This document shows positions 15,598-21,839 of a stretch of 39,797 nucleotides of DNA, piece after piece. A program made the position numbers and the translations under genes. Positions within the stretch are counted from its first letter, which is position 1. Every line of letters begins with the position of its first letter. Source of the stretch: a virus. The stretch lies in IMG/VR virus record IMGVR_UViG_3300042914_002066, positions 1 through 39,797 of that record; one strand, given 5' to 3'. Below the pieces are notes generated by a model, which saw nothing but the letters and a program-made list of their open reading frames with translations, did not search any database and had not been told where the DNA came from.

Positions 15598-15854
15598 TCG
15601 CCCCCGCAGAGGCTGACCGCAAAGCGGAAGCAGTGAGGCGGCTACAGGAGCGATGCGGCGAACTCGTCGAGCGGTACGGGCCCGCCCAGCGTCGGCTAGG
15701 TGACACACCGACCGACACACCGACCGACACGCCAGGAACCCGTCACCCCGCCACGGAGGAATGCGACGGGACGCCTACGGGGCCCAGGTGCGTCGAGTGC
15801 GGGCAGCGGCTTTGTCCCTGCGAGTACGGGTACGGCCACGACTGCGAGGGGTGA
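15594..15854 (+). CDS. Cys-rich protein with DTPT repeats, 86 aa
   Basis: The frame begins at GTG (15594) overlapping the upstream TGA. A charged helix (DRKAEAVRRLQERCGELVER) precedes the repeat DTPTDTPTDTPG and a C-terminal cysteine cluster (CVECGQRLCPCEYGYGHDC) that probably binds zinc. Upstream in-frame codons from 15429 overlap the preceding gene too far to belong to it. The function is unknown; such knuckles often bind nucleic acid. Confidence 0.6.
   Translation: MIAPAEADRKAEAVRRLQERCGELVERYGPAQRRLGDTPTDTPTDTPGTRHPATEECDGTPTGPRCVECGQRLCPCEYGYGHDCEG
15702..15731. repeat. 12-bp tandem repeat in coding sequence
   Basis: GACACACCGACC is repeated directly at 15702-15713 and 15714-15725, and then partly again. 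It encodes the TPTD repeat of the 86-aa protein and could change length by slippage. Confidence 0.75.
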
Positions 15855-15862
15855 CAGCGGGG

Positions 15863-15930
15863 GCGGCGTCGGCCACGGTCGGCGCCGCTCACGGTGCTAC
15901 TCGGCGCCAATGACCAACGGAAGGAACTAG
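15863..15930 (+). promoter_or_regulatory. Structured early leader, copy 2
   Basis: Hairpin GCGGCGTCG/CGGCGCCGC (15863-15888) differs from copy 1 by a C-to-T change that keeps pairing as G-U. It is followed by CCAAC and GGAAGGAACTAG (15919-15930), then AGCG and the ATG at 15935. Confidence 0.65.
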
Positions 15931-15934
15931 AGCG

Positions 15935-16558
15935 ATGGCTACAACGTGGATGACCCAGGAAGAAACAGCACGCCCGAAGGCGGCGCCCGAGCCGTGGCGC
16001 CAGGGCGCCAGGGCATTGGCGAGGCGGTTCGGGACAACGGGGCTGCGGGCCGTGCAGGACCCCGAGAACCCCGAGCGGTGGGCGGTGACCGATTCCTACG
16101 GGCTGCGGTTCTTCGGGCCCGACACCATCGAGGGGCAGGCGCTGACGGCGTACCACGAGGCGGAACCGATCCGTGAGCCAGGGCGGCTAGTCGTGTGGGT
16201 ATGGCGAAGCGGCACCAACGTCATGGCCCCCGACACTGCCAGGGCGATGGGGTGGGATTCAGTCGCCAGAATCGTCGCCCAGGTGGAAGCCCCGCACGAT
16301 CACGACACGGGCGTACCGATCACGCCTGTGCAGGCGGTCGGCATTGACTACACGGCGGACACCTCGAAGGACCCCCTTGTGCAGGCGCTCGACGCTGACG
16401 GGCAGCGGCTGGCGTTGTTTCGGCGGTCGCTGCTCGGTGGCCTGCTCGATCCAACCGAGACGCTATGGATCGCTACCCCGCTGAAGCCCGCAGCGGTTCG
16501 CAACGCTGACGGGGAGCTTCTCGGAATCATCATGCCGATACGGGACAGCAACCTGTAG
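15935..16558 (+). CDS. Unknown early protein, 207 aa
   Basis: MATTWMTQEETARPKAAPEP begins a mixed alpha/beta protein with RWAVTDSYGLRFFGPDTIEG, GRLVVWVWRSGTNVMAPDTA and LGIIMPIRDSNL at the end. No catalytic motif or membrane segment was found. The stop codon TAG lies inside a copy of the motif CTGTAGCCGC. It is a monocistronic-looking gene with its own leader and downstream hairpin. Confidence 0.7.
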   Translation: MATTWMTQEETARPKAAPEPWRQGARALARRFGTTGLRAVQDPENPERWAVTDSYGLRFFGPDTIEGQALTAYHEAEPIREPGRLVVWVWRSGTNVMAPDTARAMGWDSVARIVAQVEAPHDHDTGVPITPVQAVGIDYTADTSKDPLVQALDADGQRLALFRRSLLGGLLDPTETLWIATPLKPAAVRNADGELLGIIMPIRDSNL

Positions 16559-16602
16559 CCGCAGGTTGGTAGCGGGTACCCCCCGGGCTTAGGCCCGGGG
16601 GG
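16550..16602 (+). terminator. Two stacked hairpins after the 207-aa gene
   Basis: AACCTG-TAGCCG-CAGGTT overlaps the stop codon. Then CCCCCCGGGC and GCCCGGGGGG (16579-16602) form a perfect 10-bp stem with loop TTAG. No T-run follows. The pair probably ends or protects the transcript before the next early leader. Confidence 0.6.
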
Positions 16603-16628
16603 CTCTCGGTGCCAATGGGGCGCCATCA

Positions 16629-16649
16629 AGCCAACACGGAAGGAACTAG
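16629..16649 (+). promoter_or_regulatory. Early leader box, copy 3
   Basis: AGCCAAC (16629-16635) and GGAAGGAACTAG (16638-16649) lie just before ATG at 16654. Here the upstream hairpin is the 10-bp GC stem at 16579-16602. Confidence 0.65.
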
Positions 16650-16653
16650 GAAC

Positions 16654-17208
16654 ATGGGAACACGAAGCATCATCGCAGAGCCAGACGGCCACCAGGGGTG
16701 GCGGGGGCGGTATTGCCATTGGGATGGCTACCCCCAGGGCGTTGGGGTGAACCTGCTCGCCATTGTGCAGCGGGACGGGATCGAACAGGCCCGCCGAATC
16801 CTGCTCCACGATTTCTACGGGTGGTCGGGCATCAACCGTGCGCAGCCGAACATCGAGGGCGTGGAACCCGACAGGGATGCCGAATGGGGAAGCCCTGCCT
16901 ACGTGGCGCACCAGTTCGGGCCCGATGGCACCCACGGCGGCGGGCGTTGGGTGAACGTCCCAGGGTACGGGGAGGCGTACAACCCCCTGCCAGGGGTCCC
17001 CGAGAACGACACGGTGTTCCGCGAGTTCCAGCGGGACGAGTGGCTGATCGAGGATCACCTCGCCGCTACGTGGTGCGAGTGGCTTTACATCATGGAGGAC
17101 GATCACCTCAAAGTCGCTTGCATTGTTCCCGACCCTCGCCCGCTGCGGTGGTTTGGGAGTTTCGATTACGACGACGTGAACGAGGCGATCCGTCTCGCCA
17201 AGGTTTGA
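16654..17208 (+). CDS. Conserved phage protein of the GTRS...HWDGYP type, 184 aa
   Basis: The opening MGTRSIIAEPDGHQGWRGRY followed by CHWDGYPQGVGVNLLAIV is a recurrent pattern in uncharacterised phage and actinobacterial proteins, recalled here without a family name. The protein is cytosolic, acidic and aromatic-rich, with WCEWLYIMEDDHLKV and a C-terminal helix (DVNEAIRLAKV). The ATG at 16654 was chosen over the one at 16609 because the leader ribosome binding site precedes it. The molecular function is unknown. Confidence 0.72.
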   Translation: MGTRSIIAEPDGHQGWRGRYCHWDGYPQGVGVNLLAIVQRDGIEQARRILLHDFYGWSGINRAQPNIEGVEPDRDAEWGSPAYVAHQFGPDGTHGGGRWVNVPGYGEAYNPLPGVPENDTVFREFQRDEWLIEDHLAATWCEWLYIMEDDHLKVACIVPDPRPLRWFGSFDYDDVNEAIRLAKV

Positions 17209-17224
17209 GCGGGTAGCGACGGGG

Positions 17225-17299
17225 GCGGCATCGGGCCTACGGGCTCGGTGCCGCTCACGATGCGACTCTGCATCATCAGCCAACAACGGAAGGAACGAA
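17225..17299 (+). promoter_or_regulatory. Structured early leader, copy 4
   Basis: A 13-bp stem (17225-17237 with 17242-17254, loop TACG, two G-U pairs) is followed by AGCCAAC (17278-17284) and GGAAGGAACGAAC before ATG at 17302. The stem begins GCGGC/GCCGC like copies 1 and 2 but extends further, with base changes on both arms. Confidence 0.65.
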
Positions 17300-17301
17300 C
17301 A

Positions 17302-17865
17302 ATGAAGGAAGAAACACGGAGCGAGCTCGCTCACACCTTGGCGGTGCGGCTCGACCTCAATGGCCAGGAAGCCGAGATCGTGCACGGCGGTTACCGCTGG
17401 CGGGTTGCGTTGCGATCCGACGAGTGGTGTGACGTGGTGGACGAGATCAACGGGGTGGACTGCTGGGGCAAGGTGGCTCGGGTGGAAGTGGAGCACCACA
17501 CGGGCTACCCCAAGCCTCGACCCGATGGGTTCGATGGGCTGGCCGAGAAGATCAACGACCCCAGGGGTGGGGCGTGGTGGTGGCAGCCGACGCTCGATGT
17601 GTGGGGCATTTCCCCGCAGCGGTGGCGGGAGGATGCGGGCCTGCGGCGCATGTCACGGCAGGGGGTGGCGGACCTGCTGGAGTATGGGTTCTACCTGCTG
17701 ACGGTGGAGCGGTATGTGCTTGAGTGTCCCGCCTGCAAGTGTGACCGCCATGTGAGCGACTGGACCATCGGGGGCATCGAGCCGTTTCCCGAGGCCAGTT
17801 ACTTGGCGGACATCATCGAGGAAGCCATTTCGGAGTGCGAGGCCCAGGGGGAGGTGGCGGCATGA
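17302..17865 (+). CDS. Unknown early protein with CxxC, 187 aa
   Basis: MKEETRSELAHTLAVRLDLN starts a Trp-rich protein (WWWQPTLDVWGISPQRWRED) with a helical region (RRMSRQGVADLLEYGFYLL) and a single CPACKCD zinc-type turn near residue 145. The ATG at 17302 follows the leader ribosome binding site. It overlaps the next gene by ATGA. No family is recognised. Confidence 0.68.
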   Translation: MKEETRSELAHTLAVRLDLNGQEAEIVHGGYRWRVALRSDEWCDVVDEINGVDCWGKVARVEVEHHTGYPKPRPDGFDGLAEKINDPRGGAWWWQPTLDVWGISPQRWREDAGLRRMSRQGVADLLEYGFYLLTVERYVLECPACKCDRHVSDWTIGGIEPFPEASYLADIIEEAISECEAQGEVAA

Positions 17866-18374
17866 GCGTGTTCAGGGGTTACGGAGAACAGGGCATGGCG
17901 AATCTCAGGGCCTTGCAGAGCATTCTCGGAAACGCTGACGGCACTCTTGCCGAGTGGCGCGACCGTTTCCCCGAGGATGCGGAGGAAGCCGAACACCTAG
18001 CATCAAGCATCGGCTTTGACATCCCCAACACCGATGATGCCTGCTGGCAGGCGTCGGAGGAGTTGGCGCTGGTGGCTTACGACGTGCAGGGGTTTGAGGC
18101 GTTTAGTGACTGGTTGGATCCCGATAGGGGTTTGGCCCAGGTTGCCAACGCGCATGGGTTCGTTTCGTCTCACATGACCGTCGGCGTAGGTGACCTACTG
18201 GCATTGGATGACGAGCGTTGGCTCGACCTTGTGGCGGAATACTTGGTGGGCGAGGACTGCGGCATCGTCGTGTCCGAGGTTGATTACGAGGCGGTCGGGG
18301 TGCTTTCCGATGGCAGCGTGGTTGTCCAGGTGAGCGGCAACGTCGCGGCGCTACTGGCGGAGGTAATGGCATGA
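17862..18374 (+). CDS. Unknown acidic early protein, 170 aa
   Basis: MSVFRGYGEQGMANLRALQS begins a very acidic protein (EWRDRFPEDAEEAEHLASS, WLDLVAEYLVGEDCGIVV) of mostly helical pattern. Its acidity would fit a DNA-mimic or inhibitor, but nothing specific supports that. It is coupled to both neighbours by ATGA overlaps. Confidence 0.65.
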   Translation: MSVFRGYGEQGMANLRALQSILGNADGTLAEWRDRFPEDAEEAEHLASSIGFDIPNTDDACWQASEELALVAYDVQGFEAFSDWLDPDRGLAQVANAHGFVSSHMTVGVGDLLALDDERWLDLVAEYLVGEDCGIVVSEVDYEAVGVLSDGSVVVQVSGNVAALLAEVMA

Positions 18375-18481
18375 GCGGGGCGGTGGGCAGCGTGCTCGGG
18401 ACCCTGCTTGTAGTCGCCACCATGTTGGTGGGTGCTAGGGACCTGCGTAGCGTGATGCGTCATGGTCGAGCTTCCCGCTGA
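18371..18481 (+). CDS. Tiny membrane protein, 36 aa
   Basis: MSGAVGSVLGTLLVVATMLV forms one short hydrophobic segment followed by a basic tail (RDLRSVMRHGRASR), giving an N-out, C-in topology by the positive-inside rule. The start is by ATGA overlap with the previous gene, and the next gene begins inside it. It is too short for family assignment. Confidence 0.5.
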   Translation: MSGAVGSVLGTLLVVATMLVGARDLRSVMRHGRASR

Positions 18482-18722
18482 CGGCGAGATCCCAGGGGTC
18501 CGCTTCTCCCAGGGTTTGGGTCGCATCCACCTTTGGTGGCTGGATCGTCCTTGGTGGAATCCGTTCGGCGTCATCAAGCAACAGCCTGATGGGCGTTGGG
18601 GCTACGTGCCATTCGGTCTAGATAGCGCCGATTTGGTGCGGGAGCCCATCGCCCAGGGTCGGACCATCCTCGATGCAGCACGCAGAGGCATGGCCGCAGA
18701 AAGCAAACTCAACCGCAGATAA
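18462..18722 (+). CDS. Unknown small protein, 86 aa
   Basis: MVELPADGEIPGVRFSQGLG is followed by an aromatic core (IHLWWLDRPWWNPFGVIKQQ) and a helical basic C-terminus (TILDAARRGMAAESKLNRR). It overlaps the 36-aa gene by 20 bases in another frame. It ends the first early operon and is followed immediately by a strong hairpin. The function is unknown. Confidence 0.6.
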   Translation: MVELPADGEIPGVRFSQGLGRIHLWWLDRPWWNPFGVIKQQPDGRWGYVPFGLDSADLVREPIAQGRTILDAARRGMAAESKLNRR

Positions 18723-18723
18723 A

Positions 18724-18755
18724 CGAATGGCCGGGGCGTAAGCCCCGGCCATTCG
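18724..18755 (+). terminator. 14-bp hairpin with GTAA loop
   Basis: CGAATGGCCGGGGC and GCCCCGGCCATTCG pair perfectly around GTAA (a GNRA-type loop), beginning two bases after the stop codon of the 86-aa gene. No U-tract follows, but its stability and position make it a transcript-end structure. Confidence 0.65.
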
Positions 18756-18757
18756 CC

Positions 18758-18778
18758 AGCCAACAGCGGGGAACTAGG
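18758..18778 (+). promoter_or_regulatory. Orphan early leader box
   Basis: AGCCAAC and GGGGAACTAGG occur as in other early leaders, but no start codon or frame follows; a terminator does. It looks like the remnant of a deleted gene cassette. Confidence 0.55.
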
Positions 18779-18799
18779 CCGCTGCTTCACCAGCACCTT

Positions 18800-18826
18800 A
18801 TCGCCACCTTTGGGGGTGGCGATTTC
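18800..18826 (+). terminator. Rho-independent terminator
   Basis: ATCGCCACC and GGTGGCGAT form a perfect 9-bp stem around TTTGGG and run into TTTC. It insulates the first early operon from the DUF932 gene. Confidence 0.65.
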
Positions 18827-18845
18827 ACGTTATGCGCTAGTGGGG

Positions 18846-18873
18846 TGGACAGACGCTAGACATCGTGTAGGCT
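18846..18873 (+). promoter_or_regulatory. Candidate promoter of the DUF932 gene
   Basis: TGGACA (18846-18851) and TAGGCT (18868-18873) are spaced by 16 bases, close to sigma70 spacing, 47 bases before ATG 18921. It lies just after a terminator, which favours a new transcript start here. Confidence 0.45.
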
Positions 18874-18920
18874 CCAGGGGTCGGCAACAGGGCCGATAAG
18901 CCAACCGAGAGGAACTAGCA

Positions 18921-19943
18921 ATGGCACACGAACTGGAAACGATCAACGGGCGGACCTCGTTCGCCTACAACAAGGCGGAGAACCCTTGGCACAAACTCGG
19001 CACCCCGATGGAGGGGTTGCAGACGGCGGCCACGATGCTCGAAGCCGCCCAGGCTGACTACGTGGTGGGGACAGCCCCCCTGTACACCATGACCGAGCAT
19101 GGCATGGTCGAGATCGAGAGCCATAAGGCGACGGTGCGCACGATGGGCGACGACGACCCGAGAGGCATGGAGCACCAGGTGCTCGGCGTGGTCGGTAGCG
19201 GCTACGAAGTGGTGCAGAACGCCCAGGCGCTCGACCTTGCATTGCAGATCGTCGGGGCCGATCCCGACGCTGATGCGGTGGTGGACACGTGCGGGGTCAT
19301 GTTCGAGGGCAAGCGGTTCTTTGCCTACATTGACCTAGGCACCCTCGAACTCGACCCGACGGGTGTGGCGGACAAGCTCACTCGGGGGCTCGGGGTACTG
19401 ACCAGCCACGACGGCACCCAGGCGGTCACCTTCGCCATGTCGAACGTCCGATGGGTGTGCAACAACACGGTCACCGCTGGGTTGCAGCGGGCACAGTCCA
19501 CTTTTCGTGCTCGTCACACGCAGAACGTACAGATCAGTATGGCCGAGGCTCGGCACGTGCTCGGGGTGTCGGCACGGTGGTCCGAACAGTTTGCACGGCA
19601 GGCCGAGCTCCTGCTGTCGCTCCAGGACGGCGGCACCAGCGGTGCGGCTCACGACTTGCTGACCAAGTTGGAGGCCGAGCTGTGGCCGCATCGCCAGGAC
19701 ACGACGGTACGGGCGGACAACAACGCCGAGCGCCGTCGGGCCCACCTGCATCGCCTGCTCGATTCCTCGACCTGCATCCCCGCAGTGGGGGCCAACGGGT
19801 GGGCGGTGTACAACGCTGTAACCGAATACCTCGACCACGGGCGCAGCACCCTCTCGGCGCAGCGTCGGGCCGAGGCGGCAGTGGTGGGCACGTCCGATGC
19901 GCAGAAGGTGAAGGCGGCACAGTGGCTACTCGCCAAGGTGTGA
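18921..19943 (+). CDS. DUF932 phage/plasmid-like protein, 340 aa
   Basis: The start MAHELETINGRTSFAYNKAE with NPWHKLGTPM, the central LGVVGSGYEVVQNAQALDLA and MSNVRWVCNNTVTAGL are hallmarks of the DUF932 (TIGR03299) family, large proteins common on phages and plasmids. The molecular role is not established. The C-terminal part contains a conserved-looking YNAVTEYLDH and ends AAQWLLAKV. The length is normal. It carries its own early leader (AGCCAAC, AGAGGAACTAG), candidate promoter and UUCG-loop terminator, so it is probably a separately controlled, abundant early product. Confidence 0.85.
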   Translation: MAHELETINGRTSFAYNKAENPWHKLGTPMEGLQTAATMLEAAQADYVVGTAPLYTMTEHGMVEIESHKATVRTMGDDDPRGMEHQVLGVVGSGYEVVQNAQALDLALQIVGADPDADAVVDTCGVMFEGKRFFAYIDLGTLELDPTGVADKLTRGLGVLTSHDGTQAVTFAMSNVRWVCNNTVTAGLQRAQSTFRARHTQNVQISMAEARHVLGVSARWSEQFARQAELLLSLQDGGTSGAAHDLLTKLEAELWPHRQDTTVRADNNAERRRAHLHRLLDSSTCIPAVGANGWAVYNAVTEYLDHGRSTLSAQRRAEAAVVGTSDAQKVKAAQWLLAKV

Positions 19944-19961
19944 CAGTCCTGTAGTCGCAGC

Positions 19962-19989
19962 ATGGGCGGGGCTTCGGCCCCGCCCATTT
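19962..19989 (+). terminator. Terminator with TTCG tetraloop
   Basis: ATGGGCGGGGC and GCCCCGCCCAT pair perfectly (11 bp) around TTCG, followed by TTTG. It closes the DUF932 transcript. Confidence 0.75.
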
Positions 19990-20014
19990 GCGTTACGCAG
20001 TTTGGTTCTAGGTT
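19988..20014 (+). promoter_or_regulatory. Weak candidate promoter before HTH gene
   Basis: TTGCGT and TAGGTT are 15 bases apart, which is short, and lie 20 bases before the HTH gene start. Support comes mainly from position directly after the terminator. Confidence 0.3.
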
Positions 20015-20034
20015 ATGTGGCGGAGGAAAGAACG

Positions 20035-20310
20035 ATGGGATTACCAGCAGACCTACGCGAGACGTGGGCCAACAACTTGGCTCGATGGGTAGAAGAAGTC
20101 GAGCCGACCGACGACGTGGTGCTGCATGAGGCAGCCGTTGCCAACAACTGCTCGGAAGCGTCAGCGTTGCTGATGGAGCTCGTCGAGATCATGGCGAAGC
20201 GTCGAGCGGCGGCGGTGCGGATGCTCGACGGCCAAGGGTTGAGCCGAGCACAGATAGCCGTGGCCCTGAACATGAGCCGCCAGCGGGTGCAGCAGATCCT
20301 GAACCGCTGA
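20035..20310 (+). CDS. Small HTH DNA-binding protein, 91 aa
   Basis: An acidic N-terminal helix region (MGLPADLRETWANNLARWVE) is followed by RRAAAVRMLDGQGLSRAQIA and VALNMSRQRVQQILNR, a helix-turn-helix like sigma factor region 4 or Trp-repressor-type domains (AQIAVALNMSRQRVQQIL). The ATG at 20035 has GGAGG 8 bases upstream. It lies directly before the attachment site and integrase, so it could regulate integration or lysogeny. No excisionase or CI-type repressor is otherwise recognised. Confidence 0.7.
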   Translation: MGLPADLRETWANNLARWVEEVEPTDDVVLHEAAVANNCSEASALLMELVEIMAKRRAAAVRMLDGQGLSRAQIAVALNMSRQRVQQILNR

Positions 20311-20348
20311 CGGTACGTGTTCGTGGTATCTTGTGAGCGGCAAGTCGC

Positions 20349-20428
20349 CTGACCCTACGGGTCTGGCGGGGCAAGCGAAGCGCCGCCAGGTCGTGGGTTC
20401 AAATCCCGCCAGCCCGACCCTGGGTCAG
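20349..20428. other. Probable attP: tRNA 3' end flanked by inverted repeats
   Basis: GTGGG-TTCAAAT-CCCGC (20393-20409) is a perfect tRNA T-arm, followed by CAGCCCGA and CC, an acceptor 3' strand and near-CCA end. No matching 5' half exists, so this is a tRNA fragment, not a gene. It lies just before the integrase. Flanking repeats are CTGACCC (20349-20355) with GGGTCAG (20422-20428), GACCCTACGGGTC (20351-20363), GACCCTGGGTC (20416-20426) and CTGGCGG/CCGCCAG. The bacterial target is probably a tRNA gene ending CAGCCCGACCA. Confidence 0.75.
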
Positions 20429-20465
20429 ATGGCTTGCCATTCCATTGCAAATACGCAGGAAAGGG

Positions 20466-21401
20466 ATGGAAGCCATGACGACACTCAACAGTGTTGGTAT
20501 TAGTTCAGAATCACGTTCCGACCTTACGGTGGCCGAGGCGGTGGGGCGATGGCTCCACCACGCCGAGCACCGAAGGGGGCGGCAACCCTCGACGATGACC
20601 TCCTACGTGTCCACCATGCGGGCGTTCTTGCCCTGGGTTGGGCACGTGGACATCAGTGCGGTGAACCGCCTGGAGCTCGAAGCGTTTATTGACCGACCCC
20701 ACGAGCGGGTCAGCCGTGCGAAGCCCGCCACGGTGAAGCGTGAAGTGTCTACGCTGCGGGCGTTCTTTCAGTGGGCCGAGGATGAGGGGCTGGTCGAGCG
20801 GAGCCCTGCCAGGGGGATGCACGCTCCGACGGTGCACAACATCCAACCCAAGCCGATCCCCGACGAGGTGTGGCAGGCGTGGTGGTTCCACGACATGCCC
20901 GACAGTCTCAGGGTTGCCCTGGGGCTCGGGTTCTTTGCGGGGCTCCGTCGAGCGGAGATCACGTCGCTCACGACGTACCAGGTGACCGAGGACGCCGTTG
21001 TGGACGTGAAGCGGAAGGGTGGCAGTACCCACACGGTGCCGTGGCGAGACATGGTGCGGGTGCTGGAGCGCACCCACAACCATCTTGTCGGGGCCCAGGA
21101 GTTGCTGTGGCCTGCGGTGAGGCGGCTACAGGAGGGGCGTGGGGGGCATCGGCTGCTGCTGTGGGCCTCGCCCGTGCCCGCCGAGATGAACAAGCGCCTG
21201 GAGCGTTGGGGGAGGCAGAACGACCTCACCAGGTTCACCCCGCACCAGCTCCGTCACTCGACGGCGACGAACCTGCTGCGTGCGGGCACGCCGTTGCACC
21301 TTGTCAGTGCACTACTGAACCACTCGAACCCAGCGATCACCATGAGGTACGTTGCGGCAGGAGCGTCACAACTAGCGGAACATTTGAGGATGCAGGGGTA
21401 G
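20466..21401 (+). CDS. int: Tyrosine integrase, 311 aa
   Basis: This is a site-specific recombinase that would insert the phage at a tRNA gene. The N-terminal core-binding domain covers about residues 20-120 (LTVAEAVGRWL, STMTSYVSTMRAFLPWVG). The catalytic set is complete: GLRRAEI (R161), VKRKGG (K184), HQLRH (H260, R263), NHSNP (H286) and the nucleophile in TMRYVAAG (Y295). The length is at the short end for phage integrases; a separate arm-binding domain is not obvious. ATG at 20466 has AGGA five bases upstream; ATG at 20475 is an alternative. The attP-like tRNA end is 40 bases upstream. Confidence 0.93.
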   Translation: MEAMTTLNSVGISSESRSDLTVAEAVGRWLHHAEHRRGRQPSTMTSYVSTMRAFLPWVGHVDISAVNRLELEAFIDRPHERVSRAKPATVKREVSTLRAFFQWAEDEGLVERSPARGMHAPTVHNIQPKPIPDEVWQAWWFHDMPDSLRVALGLGFFAGLRRAEITSLTTYQVTEDAVVDVKRKGGSTHTVPWRDMVRVLERTHNHLVGAQELLWPAVRRLQEGRGGHRLLLWASPVPAEMNKRLERWGRQNDLTRFTPHQLRHSTATNLLRAGTPLHLVSALLNHSNPAITMRYVAAGASQLAEHLRMQG

Positions 21402-21405
21402 GGTC

Positions 21406-21675
21406 GTGAACATGTACAACGACATCAACGACGAGACTCGCGCTCTCATCGCCAAGATGTACGAAGCGGGTGAGCGGATCTCGGAGATCACGCGCGAGAC
21501 AGGGCTCAGTCGGCCCACCATTTATTGGGTGCTGCGGACCAAAGGGGTCCGCCCACAACGCAACGTGCGGGAGGACGAGCTGTCCGCCAGTGACCTGGCG
21601 GAGATGCTTCGGCAGTCCGAGCGTGAAGTGGGGCGGCTACAGGAACGCCTGCGCCAAATCAAAGAAGGCGAATAG
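21406..21675 (+). CDS. HTH regulator with coiled-coil tail, 89 aa
   Basis: NDETRALIAKMYEAGERISE and ITRETGLSRPTIYWVLRTKG form a helix-turn-helix like those of resolvases and transposases (Hin-type). A helical tail follows (DLAEMLRQSEREVGRLQERL), suited to dimerisation. GTG at 21406 with AGGGG upstream is preferred; ATG at 21412 is possible. It lies between the integrase and a promoter bearing repeated AACGAAGTGTC, so it may bind those repeats (inference). It could act as excisionase or lysogeny regulator. Confidence 0.72.
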   Translation: MNMYNDINDETRALIAKMYEAGERISEITRETGLSRPTIYWVLRTKGVRPQRNVREDELSASDLAEMLRQSEREVGRLQERLRQIKEGE

Positions 21676-21679
21676 TCAC

Positions 21680-21733
21680 TTACGAAACGAAGTGTCACTT
21701 TTTATAATGACACGAGTGTAACGAAGTGTCCCC
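21680..21733 (+). promoter_or_regulatory. Promoter with TATAAT and repeated operators
   Basis: TATAAT (21703-21708) is an exact -10 box; the -35 region (TTACGA, 21680-21685, 17-base spacer) is weak, suggesting activator dependence. AACGAAGTGTC occurs twice (21686-21696 and 21720-21730), one before and one after the -10 box, and GTGTCA/TGACAC forms a dyad across it. The arrangement is that of a regulated early promoter. Confidence 0.65.
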
Positions 21734-21839
21734 TCCTTGCTTGCTGTAGCCGCAGCATTGCAAGGAAACCGGCTCGGCCCGCTTGGGGCGAGCCGAGCCT
21801 TCCCAGCCAACAGTGGAACTCACGACGAAAGAGGAACTA

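Noticed and set aside
20335-20420. Complete tRNA gene near the integrase
   Set aside because: Only the T-arm and acceptor 3' strand are present; no complementary 5' acceptor, D-arm or anticodon arm can be built, so it is an attachment site fragment.
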